Source: Aphelenchoides besseyi
Taxonomy: Eukaryota > Nematoda > Chromadorea > Rhabditida > Aphelenchoididae
Reading direction: 5' to 3'
DNA: 64,000 bases
NCBI GenBank assembly: GCA_024699855.1
Contig: JAMPIQ010000002.1
Coordinates: 1,178,001 to 1,242,000, forward strand
Shown here piece by piece: positions 45,120-56,600 of this stretch (position 1 is its first letter; every line of letters begins with the position of its first letter). The translations under genes were made by a program, and so were the position numbers. The notes beneath the pieces were generated by a model. It saw only the letters and a program-made list of their open reading frames with translations. It ran no database searches and was not told the origin of the DNA.

Positions 45120-45865
45120 TGAATTCTCTCAATCTCAACTGATCACACATCTCTTTACTCTACCGGCTCTTCTTATTTCCAACCACGACAACTTCTCTGA
45201 ACTAAGCACTCATTTCGAACCTCATTTGCCGATAATAATCGAATAGCGGTCAAGAACTGGCTAAACCAAATACCATCCAAGACCTATTTCCTTCCGTTAT
45301 TCATCTCTCCATCCTCGACTAAACCTTCTAGTGACACGTTTCGTCTAAAGTCAATCCATCAACTACACGTCCTTCCATCATCTTTGCGCTTCTTGCATCA
45401 AATGGAAGTTACAGCCATGCAAATGATCAGCTAGAAGTCATGTTCAGCGACTATCGCAGTCCGTTTAGCAACCGAAACAACCACCACTTTCAACCTTTCA
45501 ACGCTTCGATTCGTAAGGTTCTGAACTCACTACTAAACATTTGACTCTTGTCAAATACACAACCACTTATATAACTCGGCCTTTCTAACAATTACACTCC
45601 AACAGCAATCAGATAATATCGTGCATCTGTCCGTTCTTTGTTGCATCTGACTGCCAATGGTTTGTTAGTAGTGGAAAAGCTCGATATTATTCCTATGAAG
45701 TATTAATAACCAACAAAATCTCTGCTAAACTGGTTAATAACTATGCGGCAAAATGTCATGCACCGTCGAAAACCCCCATTGATTTTATTATCATACATTT
45801 TGTACAACTAGAATCGAGTAGTATAGGTTAATTGAATCAGAAATCAGACTAAAGGACAAATTAAT
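45120..45865. other. Intergenic, G-poor plus strand
   Basis: From about 45.12 to 45.65 kb the plus strand is markedly poor in G and rich in C and T (long runs such as ctctcaatctcaactgatc), unlike its surroundings. No ORF or RNA gene is supported. Confidence 0.4.
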
Positions 45866-46960
45866 TCAAATTGAGTAATTAGTTTGAGTCACATTTTGTT
45901 GATTGTTCAGAGAAACAATGCCGGTTTGTTGAAAGAAATGACGCAAAATCACTTGTCGATATATGACCGCCGTGACCAGAGCATCAAACGCGTAGAAAAC
46001 CTAAACTTCGCATCGTGAAGGGTGAAAAGAAAGTCCATACCGTCGGATAGGGGCCCAGCGCCGACTGATCAATACTCAGTGCGAGAATCAAGTACACGGT
46101 TGGAGGAAGGAAGTTGAAGAGAAATTCCGAACAAATCGCATATGCAGCAATCAAATTATTCTAAACAGCTTCTTTTCAATCAAGAAGACAGTTTTCACGA
46201 ACTTTTCTTTGTTGTTGTTGCAATGCATTCAAACGTTGTTTTCCGTTTTTAGCAAACTTGTACAAGAAAATCGACGCCAATACGATGTTCAGAGACGAGA
46301 TTACAAAACGCGATCCACTGAAGATTAAGCCTCTAGTTCGGCTTAAAGGACATGAAAATGTACCACAAGCTAAACGAAAACTGTAGACATGAAAAAGCAA
46401 AATAACACACTGGTTCGTTGTGGTATGTTCTCGATTATCGCCGTTGCGATGGCAGAAGAGGTACCGTAGAAAAATGTAACAACAACCGCCGTAACAGTAA
46501 TGTACATCTTATTCATTTGATTGTTCATCATCGGTCGAAAGATGATCACAATTCGATTTAAAAGCAGAAATGTCAGCGAGGTGCTCACGCAGATACCAAG
46601 CGAATAGAAAAATTCGCCACTCCAAAAGGAAATTGGCCCCGAAAATGGCTCTAGAAATCGATTTCAACAAACTCCTTGGCCCTTCGACCTACCGGATCCA
46701 AAGCTAAAGACGAGCAGATAGCCGATGTGCACAAGGCCGGACACACAAGCACAACACCAGATGAAGAGGTTTAAAATCAGATAGAACGTTAATTGTTGTT
46801 TTAAACGTGTGGTGCAAACTTTGTAAAAAACACAAAATTGCGATGTACAGGAAATTGCATAGAAAAGCACTATGATCAGGTATTGTATACGAAAGATCAA
46901 TGGCAACATTGGTGGTTTATTCGAAGTCACATTATCACTCACATTCATAAAGTTGTTCAT
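45866..46960 (-). CDS. 7TM chemoreceptor-like GPCR (paralogue C)
   Basis: Serpentine receptor closely related to the plus-strand gene at 11136-12234. The ATG at 46958-46960 starts an N-terminus with two N-glycosylation-type sites (NVS, NVT). The first helix (LIIVLFYAISCTSQF) and second are in exon 1. After a GTAGGT intron, exon 2 has STSLTFLLLNRIVIIFRP, the same block as paralogue B. Later exons give KFAKNGKQRLNALQ in the third loop, NNLIAAYAICSEFLFNFLP for the sixth helix and VFYAFDALVTAVIYRQVILR for the seventh, with TGA at 45866-45868. Introns are 39-46 bp at positions matching paralogue B. All segments are open, so the gene appears functional. Confidence 0.75.
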
Positions 46961-47100
46961 CGTCAGTGAATGACACGTGAGAATCGCAAGAAATTTCCTC
47001 GTTAGACGAAGTTTTGTTACTTGTTGTACTCTAATTGGATTAAAAGCTACGACTATTTCTCATCATCAATCTGTCTAATTGCCTACAATCTAGAGGTTAA

Positions 47101-47518
47101 TTTCGAAAAAAGCAAACTTGCGAAAACTGAGAACACCACAAATCCATCCAATTGACGTGAACACAAATCGGACATTTGATTTGTTCAATTGACCGCCGAA
47201 CTCCAGGATAATAGTCGAGTTGAGTCTAAAGATCGATAAATGAATTCAGGTGATCTGATTACCTTTCGACTCGTTTGATATCATTTGAGTTTGACTGGGT
47301 GATTTTGATAAAAATCGGAAATCAGTTTGCAACCCTTTCAGAGGTGCTGTTGCATTTAACACAACGGACTTCGCAGTTTCGTAGTTCGTGTTCTGCTGAT
47401 TGCATCTCGGATGCCGATTTATGAGACCGCATAAAGGCACGATTAGTTCAATGCTTAGCAGTCCGTTCGTTTTTGCCACGCACTCCCCGGAAGAGGAGTA
47501 CGGCACTTCGAACGCCAT
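47101..47518 (-). pseudogene. Truncated OAC-like SGNH fragment
   Basis: The SGNH exon of copy 2 keeps TQLDYYPGVRRSIEQIKCPI and the C-x2-C motif but then diverges and stops, losing the catalytic Asp-His block. The adjoining upstream exon (47246-47518; ECVAKTNGLLSIELIVPLCG, NATAPLKGLQTDFRF) is open but joins the shared intron in another phase, as at copy 1. It is probably a non-functional gene fragment produced with the duplication. Confidence 0.35.
47131..47263 (-). repeat. 133-bp duplicated segment, copy 2
   Basis: Inverted copy of 3001-3133 with one mismatch; carries the same intron and the start of the SGNH exon, truncated at 47131 where similarity ends sharply. Confidence 0.9.
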
Positions 47519-47519
47519 T

Positions 47520-49140
47520 GAAATAGGCAGTGCGCTAACAGTAATTGCCAGAGCGATAACCGGGAAGCTACTAGGTTGGGGAGAAAGTTCCCGGACAACT
47601 ACAGAACGCCAATCGTTAAGTTATGCGAAATCATCTCGCTTCTGAAACTTCTTTCATATTTTACAACAAGAGGTGTTGGTCGCCGCTTTGCGACTCCTGT
47701 TAATCTAAGGATATTTTTGTTCAACCCAAATACAACTCAAAACAACATGCCAAATTTGACATCGATGTCGGCTTCATAACATCGCAGTAACATCAAATGT
47801 GATATTGTTGAAAGCGCTATAAAACGGGCTTCAATTTGCGTATACATTGGTTACAAAATTTTGCAAACATCACACCGAAAACCATAGATGTAATTCGATT
47901 TCGAGCGAGATGTCGTGGCAGGTTTCTGATCAGACAAAAATTGACTAACATGGTCAACAACGTTTATTTTTGCGATCGAATACGATCCTGACTAGCGGAA
48001 ACTAGGAAGCGGGTCCCACGGTCGAAAGACCCGAAGTCTTGTGGAGTGTACGAGTTTTGTAAGAACGAAGTGTAAACCGCTTAGCAGTCTGTGGCTTTCC
48101 GAGAACTTTCTCTTCAACCTAGTAATTTATGGAGAGCGCAATTTGTATTTTCGAACCCGTGATATTACGCTCTTCATTCAGTAGTTGAAAAATCTCTAAC
48201 CGAGATGTACAGTTAGATTGTGTTCTTTTGGCATTCTATGAACGTTGGACGTAAAAATTGATGTTCATCTTTGACGTGTGTTCAGTTTTTTGTTGTCGAT
48301 TAAGAGCGAATACTTATACTTAGAATGGCTAATGTAGTTGCTTGGAGGTACAATCCTGTTATTCAATGACTGTCGTCATTTTGTTTTAGGAAATCAGGAA
48401 CGAGGAAATTTCCTGACTTGAGACTCAACGAACTTGATGACAACTAATAGTGAAGTGCCAAAACAACCAGGAAACGGCCGACTGTCGTAAAATTACCGGA
48501 TAATTTGAAAGCTTTGTACTTTGAATGGTAATGTGAGCTAAATACAAAACGATCTGTTTTCTATGGCGTGTTCATAGCAAATGATTGAAGTGGAACCTAA
48601 CGCTAAAAGCGATCTTCGAATAACAAATGAGTTTTCGTTAAAAGAAAAACAAATTGTTCGAGGCTGTAGACCTCAAACATAGGTCAATCAATGGCTTTTA
48701 ATTAAACGTTAATACACTCAAGTGTTCCAGTCGTTCATCGGAGTTTGTGTTTTGTGATTTGAATAAGAGTGGTTGTGGTCGAAAGTGTAAACTTTTTCGA
48801 CAGTCGGAAATGAACTCAAGGATTAGAAACGGAGGTACAAACCGCACAAACAATTCGTTTCGGTTACACATTTTTAAACCAAAGAAAGTCACGTTTTGCC
48901 TGATAAGATATGTTTTTTGGTTCCTTAGCAGATGATAACCAGACGGTTGTTTGTTTGAGTACCGAAAGTCGAAAGCAGATCGAAAGTCCGAAAGTAGTTT
49001 GAGCGACCAAAAGAAGAAAATTGCGCTTTTAAGTTCCCTGGTGATCGGAAGTAAACGCGATTTTCTTACGAGTTTTACCACTTTGTTTCTGTGAGGTAAG
49101 ATTGTGGTGTTAGGTCTCGATTAAGAGTGTTTTTAGTAAG
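47520..49140. other. Intergenic, no gene seen
   Basis: A minus-strand ORF of 127 codons at 48698-49081 has no recognisable features and is probably chance. The region ends at the CHK-like gene start. Confidence 0.4.
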
Positions 49141-50554
49141 ATGTCTGTCGATTTAAACAGAACGATTGGCAACACCAAATTCACGGTCCAATGGCTCTTG
49201 GATCGTTTGGAAGAGAAGTGTATGAAATACCAAACCTTGTCGAAAGATTCAACGTTGCACAAGGTTGGCGGTTTACTGATGTCCATTTACCTGCTTTTTA
49301 GTTTGATGTGAAAGTAATTAGCGAAGGAATGGGCTACTTAAGTGCCGTTTACTGTTGCATTCTGGAGTTTGAAGGTCGAACGAACAATTCAATTTCTGTT
49401 TGTCTGAAAGTTCCATCGTTGGCCAAAGTAGAGTCGATGGTCCAGGACAAAAGTGCTTTGGAAGAGATCTCTGGGGTTCACAATCGAGAGTGTGCGTTCT
49501 ACGAGAAGTTTGCATCTGACTCTGGGATTTTGATTCCACAGATCTATTCGCTTCAACGGTTGGGTCAAACAACTGAAATTTCAAGCGAACCGCACATTCT
49601 GATGGAATTCCTAGACGGTGGAGCGAACATTTCATTGGGAGATACGTTCACCGTTGAGTTACTCCACTCTTGTGCCGACCAGTTGGCCAAATTGCACGCT
49701 TTCTCACTTAAAAACCCCGATTTGTGGGCCGAAGGTTTCGAACCAATAGATTTTGGAAAGAAACAAAACAAAGATAACAATGCATTCGATGAGATGGCCG
49801 ATAAGATCAATCAGACGTTGGAGAAATACGGAGGACGTGAGTTGTATGGTTTGACGATTTTGACAATTTGCTTCAGCCGAACTCCTGGAAGCAGTCAAAG
49901 GTTTGGATCCGGTGGCAAAAGATGCCGATTTCATAAACTATCCGTTCAATCGAAGTCATTTGGATGCAGGCAAGCGATTTAAATTGATCCGACACTTAGA
50001 AGTCACGTTTAGGCGTTTGCTCTGTGCTAATTCATGGCGATTTATGGTTGAATTTTTTTGTTTCTGATTCTAATGATGTATTTTAGGGGCAACAACGTGA
50101 TTGTTAAAACAGTTGACGGGAAATTTACAAACGAAGTTCGTGGGTTCATCGACTGGCAGATCACGTGTGCAAGTTCGTTTCCTTTGTTTGTTCTTTCTAA
50201 TCAAGTAGTTCAGGTAATCCGTCCATTGATCTGATTCGTCTATTGGTCATTAACACCGACACGCTAATTAGACGCGATCATGAGCGGTCGATTCTGCGTT
50301 TCTACTACGATTGTTTTTGTCGAGAACTGAGTCCCCAGCCACCACCATTTTCTTTCGATCAGCTCTTCCGAGCTTCACGAGCTCCGTTCATCGGTCAAGT
50401 GCTCTTCGGCTGCTTCCTAGGTGCCTTTCATTTTCAACGTGAAGATCAGGAGAAAGAACGGAAAATCTATTTGAATCGACTGAAAGAAGCAGCTATTGAT
50501 GCGAACAAGATCATGAACGAACACAAGCATCAATGGACCACTTGGCATTTGTAG
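49141..50554 (+). CDS. CHK-kinase-like (DUF1679 / EcKL-type) protein
   Basis: Member of the choline-kinase-like fold family expanded in nematodes and insects, some of which phosphorylate small molecules such as ecdysteroids. The ATG at 49141 gives MSVDLNRTIGNTKFTVQWLL. Later landmarks are VISEGMGYLSAVYCCILEF (glycine-rich strand region), NRECAFYEKFA (the E of the N-lobe helix), PHILMEFLDGG (hinge), LHSCADQLAKLHAFSL, and the catalytic loop VLIHGDLWGNNVIV with the conserved HGDxxxxN, followed by FIDWQ (metal-binding D). The exon before the HGD exon ends at a GC donor (49970), and the frame across it is confirmed by the motif. Stop is TAG at 50552-50554; about 400 residues, normal. Substrate unknown. 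Confidence 0.85.
49970..50012 (+). other. GC-AG intron in the CHK-like gene
   Basis: The donor is GCAAGC after GCAG and the acceptor GTTTAG; 43 bp. It joins HLDAG to VCSVLIHGD in frame. Confidence 0.75.
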
Positions 50555-50699
50555 AATGAAGTTGCTTGTGTGTATAAAGTTTTATTTCAAAAAGCGTTTA
50601 TTACTCGGGATTATCTACGGAACTCGTTTAACTAATGAAAACTACCGGGTCATTACAGAAATCGCTCGTTCGTTAAGTTGGCAGTTAAAAACAAAGTGA

Positions 50700-53600
50700 T
50701 TACTCGGAATGATGTCGTGAAATGGTCGAAGGTGGTGGGACGGTTGAAGGTGTGGAGTGCAGAGGTCGACGAGATTTGACCGCCGATCTATCGCAACCGA
50801 AACGACTGGTCCGACAAACCGACGAAACAAACCACGTAGCTCCCGGAGAATGACGAACTGAAATCCGGTCAATTGAATTGGAGCTATCCGAACTCGTTGA
50901 GATTGACAAGTAGTCCTCTGAATCAAGAAGTAAACGACCATCGAGATTATCTGAAAATATCGTTTGACACCGCATGATGAGTTTGCTTTACCTCGTGGTC
51001 TTCTCATCGTATACAAACGACGAGGATCACAATGTGCGGTGGCATCCTGATGCTGTGGATTCTTGCAAACCAGAAATTCACGACCTTCTTCGCTTTTCTG
51101 TTGCTTATCTTTTACCAAACGCATTCGGCAGCAAAAGTCAATCGGTTGATCTTTGCGTATCGTTCGTCTCGTTTGTATGCCACAATCTCGATGACGTCCA
51201 CTGGCAGTTCGTACGAATTCGGTGGCTGAAGAAGCGGAAGAAGATGGTAGATCTTCGGAATCTTCTGATTGGGTTATTCGTTGTTTTCGAATCGCAAATT
51301 CATTCAAACGTTCACCGTTTTGTGCACGTCGATGTCGAACTTCAACGTATCCAAGAGCTGTTTCGTTCTGATCACGAGTTGTTTTACCACCTGAATCGTC
51401 GAAAACCAAACGATTCAACAGAGCATCAGCTGTTGCACCATGAGAATCAATTCTAGCACGAGATTTGGACTTGAAGTAGACCCCAGCATCAGATTCGCTT
51501 TCTTCGGTCTTGTGTTTTGCATCTTCTTCGTTTTCATTTTGAAGTTGCCGTTTCGATTTTTCACGTTCAAACACGAATTCTGTGATGTTCGTGTGTTTGA
51601 CAACGAAGTGACGTTCAACGTTCGGTGGCAGTGATTTCGGTCGTCTCTCCATTACAATATCGTGATGAACGTATGTGATTTCGGTGCCGTCTTGGGATTT
51701 ATGTCTTTGAGAACGTCGATGTTTGTGTGCAGTACTTGCAACCCGAATATCCGGTCGAAGACGTTGCAGTTTTGTTGCTCCTTCCTTCTGCTCAGATTCC
51801 CCTTTGGTCTCCTCCACGTCCACTCTTCGATTGTACAAGTGAATGGTCGTTGCGGCTGAAGGCTCAATTTCGATTATCTTCACGTTTGGTGGATTTCGTT
51901 TCTCGTATCGTCGTTGTCGAGAACGTGCAGCCGCAACACGTTCGGCGGTTCGTTGATCGCTCTCACGGATCGAAATTCGTGCTCTTCCATCGTTCGCTGT
52001 CGTTGTTTTTGGAGACGAAGTGGTAGCACGTAGTCGAACATCCAAATCGACCGAAGAAGAAGAAGATCGACGCAAAGCAACTGGTAAACGTTTGGGAGCA
52101 ACGGGGCTTTGAGTTTCACTAGCGGTCCAATCGTCGCCATCGGTTGTATCGGCACTTTCTCTTCTTTTCGGTTTGACTTGTTTTTGTTCATGTGCGTCGC
52201 CCAAAATCTTCCAGATGTCCGCTTCGGAATAGATTTGTGGTGTTGGCTGTGGAGATTCTTCGTGTCGAAGCCATGCTGAACGTCGAGATTTGGCTTCAGC
52301 GTCTTCGTCGATGAAAGAAACGAAACGAGGTGAGCGAACTGTCGGCGTTTCGACGGTCGATTGCACGGTTGTCGAGACGACGGCTGGTGGACGCTCCAAA
52401 AGTGCGCGAAGTTCATCGGCAGTAAAAAGTGGAGAGTCGGCTGCTGAAGCTTTGGGATTGAATTGAAGTGGAAACTCGATGGTAATGGAACCCAAACCCG
52501 TGATATCCGATCCGATTCCCGAGTCTTCCATTCGATCCGATTCGTTGACTTTCATTGACGGAAGTCGAGGCGAACGATGAGGTGGAACATCGATGTGCAG
52601 CGGTTGCATAGGAGATTGTTCGGTCGATTGATTGGCCGTCGATTCTGAATGTGTTTCTTGCGATTCTTTTGTTTCATCAATCGAATCGGTGGTTTGAATT
52701 TGAGCAAAATCGTCAGTTGAACTTGTCTTTCTGTTCTCAGTTCTTGCCGATGGTCGTAAATCGATTTCTTCGGTTGCAGATTCACTACTTGAAGAGCCGT
52801 TTAATGAACCGAAAATCATATCAATAAACTCCTCGACGCCATCACTCGATTGATTCTCAATTATTGGTTGTAAATCCAACGGTGTTTCTTTCATTTCTTC
52901 GACCTTCTGAAGCTCATCGACCGGTCTGTTAGCAGCGAGTTCGTAGGATTTGATCGATCCTCTTAGCGAGCGGCGAGAAATCGGTGTTCCGGAAGCTTCA
53001 GACGTTTCCTCAACCATGGACAGCCGATATTGATCGATGTCAGGACGATACTGATGATGCTGTCGTCGCATCATTGTTTCTTGAACAATCTCTTCAATGA
53101 ACGAAAAATCCGTGAGCAGTGGCTTCAACGTGTAGACTTCATCCAACACTTCTTTTTTGGGCTGCGAAGTGTTTTCGATTTTTGTTTGTTCTCGTGGTTT
53201 CGGTGGCTCAAAAACTTTGCGGAAAATCTCGTCGGGAAGTGGCTCCTGATTGTGCTCAATTTCTGCGTCTGTTTGCCAATAAGCAGTTTGTTGTTTGTAA
53301 TCACGCACATCCTGCTCGTTTGCCAACTCTACGGTTGGTTGATTAGTCGACGGTCGAGAAGTGCGCAGTCGATCTTCGACCTCTTCATCTTCTTCTTGTT
53401 CGTCTTCTGGACACCACATCGGACTCGCTTCTGACTCTCCGTAAGGCAAATGGACGTCTTCAACTCGTCCGTATTTCTCCAAATTTTCAAAATCTAACTC
53501 GTCAGTTCGATGCAAATTCTCGGTCTCCTTTTGATCTTTAGCTTTGTCTCTATCAGTAATGTCGTCAATCAATTCGTCCATAATGGCAGTCGCCACTCGA

Positions 53601-56600
53601 TCAGCGTCTTCGTCGTTTGCTTCCACATAACTTACACGTTTCGATTGTTGTTCTTTAGGGTTCTTGTCAACTTGCACCAACTGATCGTCAATGGACTTCT
53701 CGATTTCTCGACTCATTTGCATCAATCGTCGTGAATCGTAGGGTCGAACTCTGTCCGTTTGTTCAAATTCCGCTTTTTTGATTGCATCATCAACCAACTG
53801 CTTTGCATAGTCTTGGACCACAGGTGATGCGGTTTCTTCTTTCGTTCGTCCTTGATCGCGTTTAGATGTTCCATAACCTTCGTCTTTTTCTTCGCTTGGC
53901 AATTCGACTTTCGACTTAACATCATCGTGTTCTACGGTCGTTTGAAGTATCTCGGTGACCGTCGACTGTGAAAGTGTTGGATTGAGTTCGTGTCGTCGTT
54001 TTTCTTCTCTCTGTTCTTTGACCGCAATCTGCTTCTCCACGAAAAGATGTGCATCGGTGGTTATTTTTGGACCGTGAGTTTCTAATTCTCGAATGATCGT
54101 TTCGTCCATTTCAACGATCTTTTGGTGAATATGATCGGGGATCTCGCTTGCCAATTCCTGCGGTCCAGAAGATTTCTTCGGTTCGAAAATCTCGGCAATT
54201 TGTTCGTCAGTTAACGTTGACTCGACGCTTCCCACTCTTCGTTCTTCTGATTGATGTTGACTGAAAGCTCGCAAGTCTGTAGTTATTCGATGGTCTTTTT
54301 CGGAGTGTCGGAAATCGCGCTTCTCTTCGACTTTCACTTCTTGATTGCGAGTTTGTGGTTGAAACACGAGATCAACAATGTCGACATCAGTTGCTTTTGA
54401 ATCACCAATGTCATTAGTATCCTCGTTGACTTCTGTGTGTTCTTTTGGTTCATCATCGTAAGTTATAACTTCCTTAATCAGCAATGCATCAGGATCCATT
54501 TTTTGCAGTTCTTTAACTTCGTGGCTCACGACCCCTTCCTTTGTTGTTTTCTGTTCGTTCATTGCTTTGCCACTTAAAATTTCTTCCATCAACTCATCCG
54601 AAAAAGTGGGTTGACCAACATCTCTTTCTTTTTCTTGATGTCGACTGAAAGCTCGCAGGTCGGTTGTTATTCGATCGTCTTTTTCGGAATGTCGGAAGTC
54701 CCGTTTCATCGAAGATTCGGAAGCTGGTTGTTCATCTCGATGTTCAAACACTTTGGTCAACAATTCAGTTCCACTGTCAGTTGATTTGGTTGATAGTCTT
54801 CGTTGGTTTGCTGACTGAGATTCTTTAAGCAAATCGACCTTTTCGAGTTTCGCATTTCTTTCCAACGGATGAACTGGAAGATCTTCTTGCAATGTTGGTG
54901 ATCTGTTCAGTGACTTTCTTTCGACACCTTCTGTAGCAACTTCAGATTGAAGAAACAAAGTATCATCGATTACGTGTTCTTCCAATGCTTCATCTGCAGG
55001 CAACTGTTTATATTCTTCTTGTTTGTTTCCATCTGTTGATTGTTCTTCAACGTTCGTAGTTTCATCAAATTCGCTTTCCACAACATAAGAACTTTCTTCG
55101 ACAGGCTTATTGTCTGTTTCCAAGGCAAGAGCCTTAACTTCATTTGATGGATTCGTTTCTTTAATGACATTAACAGACCCATCAGTTTGTTCCTTAGAAG
55201 CATGCTCTTTAATTGGTTGTTTTTCGGGACTAAAGATTCGTTCCAAATCGTGATCTGACAAAGTGACTTCTCCAAGTTTCCGTTTTTCTTCTTGATGTCG
55301 ACTGAAAGCTCGCAGGTCGGTTGTTATTCGATCGTCTTTTTCGGAATGTCGGAAGTCCCGTTTTATCGAAGATTCGGAAGCTGGTTCTTCATCTCGATGT
55401 TCAAACACTTTGGTCAACAATTCAGTTCCACTGTCAGTTGATTTGGTTGATGATCGTCGTCTCTCTGTGGAAAGCTTTTCAGGTTTGTCGTCTTTTTGTT
55501 TGAACAATTCCACTTTCTCGAGTTCTTCATTTTGTTCTAACTGATGAACTGATTGGTCTTCTGGGGTTGCGGAAACACTTTCAAATGTCCCTTTGGGCGT
55601 TTCAAGGTTTTTAGTTTCAACGCTTTCCAATGGAATTGCTGGAATGTCATCGAGAGCTTGTGCTACGGTCGATTGTTTTATTTCCGTACCTTCAATCAAC
55701 TGTTGTTCATCTTCTGCAGCTTCAACGATCGGTTGTTCGTCTTTAACGTTTTGTTCGAGTTGTTCATTAGATGATTGAACTTCAGAACCAATCAGATCAT
55801 TAAACCCTTTTTCTTCGATTTTAGTAACATTGTGTCCCGTTTCAGAAGGTCGTTTATTAGCCAGTTGGTCTTCGGGATTGAAAATTCGTTCCAAATCGTG
55901 ATCTGACAAAGTGGCTTCTCCAAGTTTTCGTTTTTCTTCTTGATGTCGACTGAAAGCTCGCAGGTCGGTTGTTATTCGATCGTCTTTTTCGGAATGTCGG
56001 AAGTCTCGTTTTGTCGAGAATTCAGAAATCGGCTTTTCATCTCGATCTTCAAACACTTTGGTCAGCAATTCAGTTCCGCTGTCCACGGGGTTTGTTGATT
56101 CTCGGTACTGCTCAGCCACTCGCTCTTCTTCTTTAGGCAACTCAACCTTTTGAAGATCTTCATTTCGTTCCAAATGTTTCACTTCAGTATGTCCTATTGA
56201 ACTTCTTCTACCACTTTCTTCAATCAATCTTGAGTTGTTAAAAAGATCGACGACTTCATTTTTAGGATTGAAAACGCGTTCCAAGTCGTGATCGGACAAA
56301 GTTGATTCTTCGGTTGACCGCTGGTTGGTCTCACGATTTGTTTGTTGTCGAAAAGCTCTCAAGTCTGTAGTGATTTGCGAATCCTGATCTGGTCGTTGAT
56401 TACCAGATGCCCGAAAATGTTTTCCTTCGTCTCTTGGAGTTGGTAATACGAAAATTCGAGCGTACATTTCATTCGACATTTCATCATGTCTCGGTTTGTC
56501 TTCTAGCACAGCGATTGTGGCTTCGGAATCGGCGGACTGACGACGTCGATCCTGACTGTCAATCTCCGAATCCTCAACTCCTGAGTCGTGTTGAGTGCTT

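Noticed and set aside
48698..49081. 127-codon minus ORF upstream of the CHK-like gene
   Set aside because: No domain, signal peptide or splice partners; probably chance.
51000..56000. Many overlapping ORFs on both strands within the giant exon
   Set aside because: They are shadows of the biased Glu/Ser/Thr coding sequence in the 2,168-codon frame.
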